A stretch of DNA of 64,000 bases from Bifidobacterium olomucense (GTDB lineage: Bacteria; Actinomycetota; Actinomycetes; Actinomycetales; Bifidobacteriaceae): positions 62,001 through 126,000 of the forward strand of contig NZ_JAAIIG010000005.1 of NCBI RefSeq assembly GCF_012932375.1, given 5' to 3'. A model generated the notes under the pieces. The model was not told where the DNA came from, did no database searches, and saw nothing but the letters and a program-made list of their open reading frames with translations. Both the position numbers and the translations under genes were made by a program. The stretch's first letter is position 1. Each line of letters starts with the position of its first letter. Below are positions 17,021 through 24,939 of this stretch, in pieces.

Positions 17021-17881
17021 ATGTGCAGATTATTGGGATACGCCACGGCAGGGTTCAACCTGAGCCTGAACGCCATTTTGGGATCGGAGAACGTTGCGGC
17101 CTTCCGCGAGCTGTCCGAGATCCACAATGACGGCTGGGGAGTAGCCCAACTTTCTGATCCTGCTGAAACGCCGTACATTCGTGACGGTGGCGCCCCCACT
17201 CCGGAGACCGGCACGAAAATCTACAAGTCCACCATTGCCGCCCGCTACGATTCCACGTTCGAGGCTCTGGCCAACGAGCCGGCGCGCGGCGCGCTGTGGC
17301 ATCTGCGCTTGGCCAGCTCCAACCTGCCGCTCATTATGGAAAACCAGCACCCGTTCTATGCCAACGGTCTGAGCTTCATTCACAACGGCGATATCTCGGA
17401 TGCCAACGGCCGCAACATCGTCACCAATCGCTCCTACCCGGTGGACCACAGCGTACTGCTTTCCACCGGAGGCCGTTCGGACACCGCCATCTTCTTCGCG
17501 GTGATTCTGGAGTACATCGGCTTCGGCTTTCCGCTGGACGAAGCCGTGGCACAGGCAGTGCGTGAGCTGCGTCAGGCATATCCCAAGTCCAGCTACAACT
17601 GCATGATCCAGTCCGAAGACCAGTTGGTGGCCCTGCGCGCTTCCGGGCGCGAGGTGACCAGCCCGCGCGTTGTGGAGATCTATGACGAGTATGGCCGCGG
17701 TGCACAAGCAGCCGACTACCGTGTGATGCGCTACCGCGCGCTGGAAGACGAGAATGGCGCTCCCGCTGGCGTAGTGGTGTCCTCGTCCGGCTATGATCAG
17801 GGCGACTGGATCGATTTGGAGAACGACCAGATGATCGTGGCCTCCAACCGTAACGGCACCTTCCGTCTGCGTTCGATCTGA
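17021..17881 (+). CDS. Class II glutamine amidotransferase (YafJ/EgtC-like)
   Basis: 286 residues. After removal of Met1 the catalytic Cys is N-terminal (MCRLLGYATAG), as in Ntn-type glutamine amidotransferases. NDGWGVA, LWHLRLASS, ENQHPFYANGLSFIHNGDIS and GRSDTAIFF form the glutamine-binding site. There is no second synthase domain, so it is a stand-alone amidohydrolase of the YafJ/EgtC type; the amide substrate is unknown. No Shine-Dalgarno sequence precedes the ATG (TTGACATACC directly upstream), so the start may be leaderless or weakly translated. Preceding 178-bp gap shows no gene. Confidence 0.88.
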   Translation: MCRLLGYATAGFNLSLNAILGSENVAAFRELSEIHNDGWGVAQLSDPAETPYIRDGGAPTPETGTKIYKSTIAARYDSTFEALANEPARGALWHLRLASSNLPLIMENQHPFYANGLSFIHNGDISDANGRNIVTNRSYPVDHSVLLSTGGRSDTAIFFAVILEYIGFGFPLDEAVAQAVRELRQAYPKSSYNCMIQSEDQLVALRASGREVTSPRVVEIYDEYGRGAQAADYRVMRYRALEDENGAPAGVVVSSSGYDQGDWIDLENDQMIVASNRNGTFRLRSI

Positions 17882-18176
17882 TTACGTTCGATCTGATTGC
17901 GTTGATTGCGTTGATTGCGATTGTTGAGCGTCGGACCGCCGGGTGGACGTCCGGTGCGTGAATGCCCGGTGTGTGATGCCGGGCGAGGTCTGCTGCAGCA
18001 TGCACAACAGGAAACTTGACGGTTGGTCAATCGATCCTTCGAATAATGCGACGGTCGGCAGGGGCATTTCGGATACCCCGTGAAGTGTGTATGGCCGTTG
18101 CCAGATACCCGATGCCCGAATATACCAATGTACCGGGGCGTGCCGCACTTTTGACTGGAGGAATTTCCTCAGATCC

Positions 18177-19007
18177 TCAGATCATCCTCATCTGATATTT
18201 TTCGGCCAGCGCCGGAATGTCGGGCACACCGTATTTGGCCACCAGTTCCAGCCATCGCTGCTCGTTTTCCTCGCCGAATCGTTGGGCTCGTGCCGTGTAG
18301 GCGTCTACGGTCAGGAACTTCGGCGGCACCGATTTGCTGTGGAACTTGTCGGCATACATCACCACTTCCTGCTCCAGGTTCATCGGCACATAGTCGTCCG
18401 GCGGCAATGGCAGATCCTGCCGCAGTACGTCTTCGCGCGTCAGACCCACGCCGGTATGATTGCGGCAGAATTGCGCGATCGACTCATCCACGCCCTGCTT
18501 GAGCAGCCACTTGTAGCCTTTGAGACCGTGCAGGATGTACTTCTTGCCGCTGAATTTCAACGGTTCGCCGTCGGTGCCGTCATGCTTGAACACCTTATAG
18601 GTGCCGATGTCGTGCAACAGACCGCCGATCAGCACCAGATGCTCGTCCAGCAAGCGAGGCGGTACCTGGCCTCCGGTGACTCCTGCGGTGGGCGGTACCA
18701 GATAGTTCGGTCTGGGTGAGGAGGTTGCAGCGTTATGTGGGGTTGCGGCCGGTGCCACCTCGCTATCACCGGATCGCGCTGCTTGGTCTTCGGCGACGGT
18801 AGCGGCAGCCGGAACGCCCCACTCGGGTGCGTCCTTCGGCAGCGTGCATCGGCGGGTGAACAGCGCATTCTGCCGACGCGCGATCTGCTGGGCTATCGTG
18901 GCTACGATCACGCAATGCGTATGTACCAGCTCATATGCTTCCTCGGACGGTGCGAGCTGGTGATGCAGCTCGTCGATCTGCTGGACTGTAGGGATATATC
19001 CGCTCAT
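18177..19007 (-). CDS. HD-domain hydrolase
   Basis: 276 residues. HD-superfamily residues are visible: HTHCVIVATIAQQIA near 29-43 supplies the first His, LIGGLLHDIGTYKVF gives the HD doublet, and a CRNHTGVGL segment plus VVMYADKFHSK supply later ligands. It should be a metal-dependent phosphohydrolase or hydratase-like enzyme. About 60 residues of Ala/Pro/Thr-rich insert (DAPEWGVPAAATVAEDQAAR and on) separate the first helix from the HD motif, longer than usual. Start 19007 is chosen at MSGYIPTVQQ; the upstream in-frame extension to 19121 runs into the palindromic repeat and is not real coding. The roughly 295-bp gap 17882-18176 contains only short imperfect repeats. Confidence 0.8.
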   Translation of the reverse strand: MSGYIPTVQQIDELHHQLAPSEEAYELVHTHCVIVATIAQQIARRQNALFTRRCTLPKDAPEWGVPAAATVAEDQAARSGDSEVAPAATPHNAATSSPRPNYLVPPTAGVTGGQVPPRLLDEHLVLIGGLLHDIGTYKVFKHDGTDGEPLKFSGKKYILHGLKGYKWLLKQGVDESIAQFCRNHTGVGLTREDVLRQDLPLPPDDYVPMNLEQEVVMYADKFHSKSVPPKFLTVDAYTARAQRFGEENEQRWLELVAKYGVPDIPALAEKYQMRMI

Positions 19008-19100
19008 TATTGCCCGCTTCCATAACCGTGCTAACGTTCCCAACGCTAGGTTAGCGCGAGATGGGTGCTCAGCGGGCATGCACAAGAACATATCTGGGTG

Positions 19101-19304
19101 TATCTGCGTTACAAGGGGCACATTCCCGCCTCCAGAAACATCTATCTGCTCTACAAGGGGCTCTCAAATGATGAAACACGAGGTATAAATGCCCTTTGGG
19201 AACGTGATTTCGCCATTTTCTGGTGTCCTCTACTTGAGGAGGAGCCCCTCGTAACGCAGATAGATGTTTCTGGAGGCGGGAATGTGCCCCTTGTAACGCA
19301 GATA
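19101..19304. repeat. Palindromic repeat element, copy 1
   Basis: Two 63-bp arms (19101-19163 and 19242-19304) are inverted copies with only three mismatches, around a 78-bp centre. Each arm carries two copies of a core like TATCTGCGTTACAAGGGGC. Related elements are at 37914-38073 and 54000-54205. It lies between the 5' end of the HD gene and the 3' end of the ABC gene, filling most of 19008-19395. It is either a MITE-like mobile repeat or a structured RNA; every reading frame through it gives peptides such as PLVTQID, which I do not regard as coding. Confidence 0.85.
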
Positions 19305-19395
19305 GGGCGGGAACACCGATGAATTCCGGTGTCCCCGCCCTAACTACATGTGCCGGCGAATGCCCGCGCGCTCGATATGTCAGATTCAGATCATG

Positions 19396-20625
19396 TCAGA
19401 TCTCGAAAAGCGTATCCGCGGCCTCGGCCACTTCACGCGATTCGGTGAGCACAATCACGCAGTGTTTCGGATCCCCACTGTGGGCCAGCTTGGCAAGCGT
19501 GGCGAACACGGTCACCTCATCGTCGCCTTCCAAGCCGAGAGTCGGTTCGTCGAGAATCAGTACTTCCGCCTCGGTGCTGATGGCACGTGCAATGGCGGCC
19601 AGGCGCTGCTGCACCAACGGCAGCTTGCCTACCGGGATGCCGCTGGTGGCCTCGCTGAAGCCCACCTTGGCCAGCAGCTCGCGTGCGATCACCGGCTTGG
19701 GCTTGAGGAAGTTGCGGTTCGAGGCTTCCATGGCGTACAGCACGTTCTGCTCGGCGTCCAATGCCGGCTGCACGGCATACCGTTGCGGCACGATGCCCAG
19801 TCGGTGTCCGCGCAACTCGACCGGTTCCAGCTCGGCGATATTCGCGCTTTTGTTCATCACCGCGCCGGAAGCCACCGGGGTCAGGCCGGTCATAACGCCC
19901 ATAAGCGCGCGACGCTTGGCGTCCGCCGTAAGCCCGGAATCCGGATCGCCGGTGACCAGCACCGCATACGCATGCCCGGCATAGCAGGCGAAGTCCACGC
20001 TGTCGAGCACGTTGACCTTGCCCTTGGCACCGGACACGGTCACCTTGTTCAGAGCAAAGGTCGGGTAGGTTTTCAGCAAGACGTCGTCCGCGCCGCCGCC
20101 CACCAGCACGCGATCGATGCGCGAGGCGAGCGTCATGGCCGGTGCCGCTTTCGTGACAGAGCCGGCGGCCGATTGATCGGCGTGCGCATCCAGTTCGTCG
20201 GCGGTGTCCTGCTTCGCCAAGGCAAGGGTTTCGTTCACGCGCTGGGCGTTGCGCTCGGTGACTTCGGCGGAAGCGGTGGCTGAAGCAAGAGCATCGGCTT
20301 CCGCTTCACTGGGCTGCTCTGCTGCGGATTCATCCGTAGCGTCGTCCGATGCGTCAGTCGCGGCCACGTCGTTTGCGGCGTCGCCATCGTTATCGTCTGA
20401 TTCCGCGGCGGCCAAAGCGCTGTAAATGCTGTTGCCGGCGTCGCTACCGCCGATGCCATCGAGATCCGCATCATCGTTATCGTCATCGTCGAAGGTGACG
20501 CTGAACTGTACGGAATCGGCCGGAACCGCTGCGATGTCGGAGGAATCGTTGGCGGAGTCGGCGGCGGCTTCTGCGGCCGTGTTCTCAATGACTTCAGATT
20601 CCTGATCGTGCTGCTTCTCGCTCAT
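19396..20625 (-). CDS. ABC-type ATPase-like protein with degenerate nucleotide site
   Basis: 409 residues. The first 150 or so are acidic and low-complexity (Asp/Ala/Ser/Glu rich, including a DDDDNDD run). An ABC-ATPase domain follows (VNVLDSVDFACYAGHAYAV). Walker B is intact (VLILDEPTLGLEG, Glu360), but the Walker A position reads VTGDPDSGLTAD (Gly226 on), lacking the GK[ST] core, the LSGGQ signature is LPLVQQRLAAIARA, and the H-loop His is replaced (VLTESREVAEA). It therefore probably binds ATP poorly or not at all. GGAGG precedes ATG 20625, which overlaps the stop of the permease gene (ATGA), so the two are translationally coupled and should form one complex. Confidence 0.8.
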   Translation of the reverse strand: MSEKQHDQESEVIENTAAEAAADSANDSSDIAAVPADSVQFSVTFDDDDNDDADLDGIGGSDAGNSIYSALAAAESDDNDGDAANDVAATDASDDATDESAAEQPSEAEADALASATASAEVTERNAQRVNETLALAKQDTADELDAHADQSAAGSVTKAAPAMTLASRIDRVLVGGGADDVLLKTYPTFALNKVTVSGAKGKVNVLDSVDFACYAGHAYAVLVTGDPDSGLTADAKRRALMGVMTGLTPVASGAVMNKSANIAELEPVELRGHRLGIVPQRYAVQPALDAEQNVLYAMEASNRNFLKPKPVIARELLAKVGFSEATSGIPVGKLPLVQQRLAAIARAISTEAEVLILDEPTLGLEGDDEVTVFATLAKLAHSGDPKHCVIVLTESREVAEAADTLFEI

Positions 20626-22085
20626 GCCTTCGCCTCCGCGTCGTCGTCGGTTTCGTCGGTTGTAGTGGTCGTGTTGCTGCCGGTTTCGGTCTCGTTGGCA
20701 GCGTTGATTGCGTCGGCCTCGCTCACCGTGCCCCAATCGCCTTCGGATGCGAACACGGCATTCGCGCCGAAGAACACGGGACGGAGCGCCGCTAGGATGG
20801 CCAGCACCACGATGGTGCCCAAACCGCACCAGACCATCTGCCAGATCAATCCGCTGGTCACGGCGGTGGCGTGACCGGATGCCAGAGCCACGCCGATAGG
20901 CTTGGCGGCGAATGCACCGGCGACGAGTCCGATTACGTAGAACGGCAACGTGGTGAAAATAACTTCCAGCATGAACTGCCATCCCAAGCGGCCGCGGCTC
21001 ACACCGGAGATCAGCGCCATGCCGATCTCGTCATTGCGCTTCGGGGTCCACACTCCCAGCATCACCAGTGCGAGCAGCAGCACGCCACCCACAACAAGCA
21101 GCACGATCACGCCGTTTTTGGCTTGTGAAGCCAGCGCGTCCAACGGTTCCAGTGACTTGGTGTACTTCTCCAGCGAAGGGGAGGAGACCACATATCCGGA
21201 TTCCGGCAGCTTGGACTTCTTGAACGTGGAAACCAGCGTCTTGTATGTCGAGGCGTCGGTGACGGAGAAGACCACGTCAAGATCCGGCAGCTTCCAGCCG
21301 GCTGCGGATGAGTCGTAGGCCTGCGGGTCGAGATCGGCGGCGGAGAACGTTGCATAGTTGGTGTAGATCACGTTCTCGCGGTTGCGGGCGGCGTTCACCG
21401 GATTTTCCGTAGTGGATTCGGACGTGTACTGGTAGATGCCGCGCACCTTGAGCTCGATAGTGGTGGAGGCGCTGGAGGCGGCGGCCACCTTGAACGTGTC
21501 GCCCACCGCAAGATCATTGGCCTTGGCGAATGCGGCGGAGATCAGCGCGCCGGTCGTATCCGGGCTGGAGGACTGCGTATCGAAGCTCAGGCTTTTGCCG
21601 TCCGTGATGTTGAGCGATCCGAGATCATTGGCTTTGACGGCGTTTTCGGATCCGAACGAACGCCACAGCAGCTTGCCGCCGGTTGCGTCGTCGGAAGCGG
21701 AACCCAGCGAGTCGCCGTCAAGCGCCTTGAGTTTGCCGGTAGTGCGTGCCGGCACCGTCTCGGTCACCGTGAGGCTCGTGGAGTCAAGCGTCATGCCTGC
21801 GGTCTGCATCATGGTGGCGTACGGGGTGTACGTGTTCCACGTCATGTAGTACTTGGTCGTGGAGGAATCCGTGGCGGAGACCTTTTTCCACGTGGCGGCG
21901 GATGGTCGAACGGCCAGTGTAGCCGCCTGCGCCTCATATGCAGTGGTATGCGCGGTGGTGTGTTCCTGAACGATGGCCAGTCCGGCAACCGTGCCGAACG
22001 TGACTGCCAGCGTGATGAACGCGGTCAGAGCCGTGCGTCCCTTGGAACGTGTCATGGCCCGCCAGGCGTTGCTGAGGACGAACAT
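20622..22085 (-). CDS. FtsX/MacB-like ABC transporter permease
   Basis: 487 residues. One N-terminal membrane segment (TALTAFITLAVTFGTVAGLAI), a large extracellular domain of about 270 residues (MacB periplasmic-core-like, Ser/Thr rich), then three C-terminal segments (NGVIVLLVVGGVLLLALVML and two more), and an acidic C-terminal tail (ETETGSNTTTTTDETDDDAEA). This is the MacB/LolE topology of mechanotransmission permeases. The conserved MTRSKGRTALT start fits the family. GGAGAGG precedes the ATG. It overlaps the ATPase-like gene downstream by 4 nt; because that partner looks inactive, the complex may be regulatory or structural, or use another ATPase. Confidence 0.87.
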   Translation of the reverse strand: MFVLSNAWRAMTRSKGRTALTAFITLAVTFGTVAGLAIVQEHTTAHTTAYEAQAATLAVRPSAATWKKVSATDSSTTKYYMTWNTYTPYATMMQTAGMTLDSTSLTVTETVPARTTGKLKALDGDSLGSASDDATGGKLLWRSFGSENAVKANDLGSLNITDGKSLSFDTQSSSPDTTGALISAAFAKANDLAVGDTFKVAAASSASTTIELKVRGIYQYTSESTTENPVNAARNRENVIYTNYATFSAADLDPQAYDSSAAGWKLPDLDVVFSVTDASTYKTLVSTFKKSKLPESGYVVSSPSLEKYTKSLEPLDALASQAKNGVIVLLVVGGVLLLALVMLGVWTPKRNDEIGMALISGVSRGRLGWQFMLEVIFTTLPFYVIGLVAGAFAAKPIGVALASGHATAVTSGLIWQMVWCGLGTIVVLAILAALRPVFFGANAVFASEGDWGTVSEADAINAANETETGSNTTTTTDETDDDAEAKA

Positions 22086-22361
22086 GTGTGTACCTCTCCC
22101 GTTCTCCTAAGCCGAATATTCGAATCAATACGACTTCACTATTGTCGCGCTTCGTGACTGTTTTCTTGCGCAATACTGTTATACCCCTCAATGGAGTCTG
22201 AGAGCATGCTGGGAATGATGTGGTGGTCATGCGTGCATTTTCGGCTTTCTGAGCCGATTGTTTCCACTATTTTCGGTGTTCTCGGTACACTGGCAACAGT
22301 GATATGCGTCTGATGACGCTATATATGGTGTAATCTGAGCAGATTTCAGGCAGGTAGGTAT

Positions 22362-24680
22362 ATGCGATCCACTTCAGGACATTCGGAGCACAAGGGCGCA
22401 AGTCACAAAAAGCGCGACGGCTGGTCCAATGGGCTGAAGGGGCTGGAATCGGTGATGTCGAATGCCCGTCCTCGCCGCGCATCGTCTGGCACGTCCGGTG
22501 CGTCCAGCGCTGGCAACGGCGGACGCAGCTTCGGCACCGCGCAAAGCCCCGCCCCGAAGAACCTGAAATCCCCCCAGCATGTAGGCCGCGGCGCGCGCTC
22601 GCTGGTCAGCCGCACGCCGGTGTGGGCCAGAGCGATTGTCGTCACGTTGCTTACGCTGCTGGCCGCCTTCACCTGTGTGGGTACGTTGTACGCGGCTTCG
22701 ATTTCGCGCATGTACACCGATGGTCAGAAGGTGCTTTCGTCCGCAGAAAGTCTGGCGAATTCGGCGCTTGGCTGTGGCAGCGACGTCAGTCTGGGTGACG
22801 CCGCCCATAATCTGGTCACCGCCACGAACGCCCTCAATGAGGAGCTGAGCGGTCCGCAGTGGGACTTCTTCCGCGACCATACGCGATTCAGTGGAGACAT
22901 TACCGCCGCGCGCGAGATGCTGGCTTCCGTGGATACGCTGGTCAACGGCCCGTTCACCGATTTGCTGAATCTGTCGAAACGTCTGCAGGGCTTCTCGATG
23001 AAGAACGGTTCGGTGGACGTCAGCGCGTTGATGGACATGCCGGATATCGTGGCGCAGACCCATACGGATCTGAAAGAACAGATCGCCAAGCTGAATAAGG
23101 TCGAGACGCCGAGCGTGGCCAAGGTGGCCGCGATGCTCAACGCCGAAAAGGCCATGCTGCAGACCGTGGATTCGATGCTGAGCGAATACGATGCTTTGAT
23201 CAATTTGCTGCCGCAACTGCTCGGCGAAGACGGCGAACGTACGTATCTGATCTTGGTGCAGAACCCGGCCGAGTTGCGTTCCGCTGGCGGCATGGTGGGT
23301 ACGATCGCCGCCGTGACGGCCGACAAAGGCAAGGTGACGATCGGCGATTTCGCCAGCACCATCAACTGGGACATTCCTGACGAGCCGTTGGACGATACCG
23401 TGTACCAGGAGCGTGACGTATTCGGCAAAACCTTCGACCAGTACCCTGCCACCACCACCATTGACCCTGAGTTCCAGCGTGTGGCGCAGCTGAACAAGTA
23501 CATGTGGCTGAACCAGAAGGGCAATGCAGACAAGAACGTCGCCGGCGTCCTCGCATTGGACCCGGTCTTCCTGCAGTCGTTGCTGGGTGCCACCGGCAGC
23601 GTGACCCTTTCGGACGGTCGTGTGCTGGACGGTACGACCACGGTACCGTTCCTGCTATCGGACCTGTACATCGATCACCCGGACTTCACCGACCAGAACA
23701 ACTACGTTTCTGAAGCGGCCCAGTCCATTATGAACCACGTGCTGGGCCACGCGAACGCCTCCACCGCTTCGGGCCTGCTGAAAGCCGTGCGAGACACCAG
23801 CGCCAACGGCCATTTCAAGCTCTGGATGGCCGACGAAGCCGAACAGGATGCTTTGATCAGCACCGGCATCATCGATGACAAGTCGAGCGGTGAGCTGTCT
23901 GCTGACGATACCGTGCCGCAGGCCGGCATCTACCTGTCTGAGTTGCAGATGGGCAAGCAGGATTGGTATCTGCGCACTGCCACCACGGTCACCAAGACGT
24001 GCGGCGACGTGCTGGCCAGCCAGAATGCGCTCTACACGGGCGCTATCGACGACCGTATCTCGTCCGCGGTGAACAACACGGCGCTGGGACAGTACACCGA
24101 AGATCAGCTGGGCGACGAATACACGGTGACCTTCACCATGAAGAACACGCTTACCGAAACGAAGGTGGCGTCGTTGCCGGAATTCGTGATCGGTGACGAA
24201 AACAACCCGGTTCCGGGCGGCATGAAGTACCGCGTGGTGCTCACGGCACCTTATGGCGGCGAAATCACCGCCGTGCAGGCCGATGCGGATACGTGGCATG
24301 CGAATACCGCGACCCTGTACGACCGCCAGTACGTGACGTTTGACCAGCAGTGGATTGCGCCCGGCGAGGAACTGACGATTGCCTACACCGTGCGCGTGAG
24401 CAGCACTGCCGCGCAGCCGCTGGACGTCGTAACCACGCCGATTGTGAACGCCGACGGCATCGAAACCGGTTCGCAAGGCAAGGTCACCGACGAATGCCCG
24501 GCGGAGAGCAGGTCGCAGGCCAACGGCGAGTCCGGCACCACCGGTGAGTCATCCGGTACTTCGAACGGCACGGATAAGTCCGGCACCTCCGACCCGTCCG
24601 CCGGCCTCGACTCGCTGAACGAACTCAAGAGCCAGGTCACCTGCCCGGTAGACATCAAGTCCATCGCCAGCTCGGTGTGA
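22362..24680 (+). CDS. DUF4012-family membrane-anchored protein
   Basis: 772 residues. A basic cytoplasmic N-terminus (about 85 residues) leads to one membrane segment (AIVVTLLTLLAAFTCVGTLY); the rest is outside. The extracellular part has a helical region (residues 120-270) and the DUF4012 signature GERTYLILVQNPAELRSAGG, which I know from actinobacterial proteins near surface-polysaccharide genes, function unknown. The C-terminal end is Ser/Thr/Gly rich with a final Cys-containing segment (LKSQVTCPVDIKS). ATG 22362 is preceded by AGGTAGGT. It is divergent from the permease pair; the 276-bp gap contains both promoters. It precedes the lysozyme gene in the same direction. Confidence 0.85.
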   Translation: MRSTSGHSEHKGASHKKRDGWSNGLKGLESVMSNARPRRASSGTSGASSAGNGGRSFGTAQSPAPKNLKSPQHVGRGARSLVSRTPVWARAIVVTLLTLLAAFTCVGTLYAASISRMYTDGQKVLSSAESLANSALGCGSDVSLGDAAHNLVTATNALNEELSGPQWDFFRDHTRFSGDITAAREMLASVDTLVNGPFTDLLNLSKRLQGFSMKNGSVDVSALMDMPDIVAQTHTDLKEQIAKLNKVETPSVAKVAAMLNAEKAMLQTVDSMLSEYDALINLLPQLLGEDGERTYLILVQNPAELRSAGGMVGTIAAVTADKGKVTIGDFASTINWDIPDEPLDDTVYQERDVFGKTFDQYPATTTIDPEFQRVAQLNKYMWLNQKGNADKNVAGVLALDPVFLQSLLGATGSVTLSDGRVLDGTTTVPFLLSDLYIDHPDFTDQNNYVSEAAQSIMNHVLGHANASTASGLLKAVRDTSANGHFKLWMADEAEQDALISTGIIDDKSSGELSADDTVPQAGIYLSELQMGKQDWYLRTATTVTKTCGDVLASQNALYTGAIDDRISSAVNNTALGQYTEDQLGDEYTVTFTMKNTLTETKVASLPEFVIGDENNPVPGGMKYRVVLTAPYGGEITAVQADADTWHANTATLYDRQYVTFDQQWIAPGEELTIAYTVRVSSTAAQPLDVVTTPIVNADGIETGSQGKVTDECPAESRSQANGESGTTGESSGTSNGTDKSGTSDPSAGLDSLNELKSQVTCPVDIKSIASSV

Positions 24681-24939
24681 TGATCGGTGCGGCGGTGCGA
24701 CGGCCGCGACGTCGGTGCTGCTGCGACTGATGTGACGGTGCGCCGGTGTGCCGGTGCGCTGTCGGCGTCGCTGCCGCTTGCGTTGATCGCGGATAATCTG
24801 GCGTTGAAGCCCTTGCAACGATTGTTGCGCAAAGCGTTGCAGGAGGGGCGTCTGCATCCTTACTCCTTACTAAAATCACTGTCGGGATAGCTCAGCGTGA
24901 TGCTGGGTGAATGATGGCTTGAGAGACGAAGGATTATTG

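Noticed and set aside
14143..17214. A 1023-codon open frame antisense to kup and the amidotransferase gene
   Set aside because: It overlaps two clear genes and shows Arg/His-rich antisense composition without a domain.
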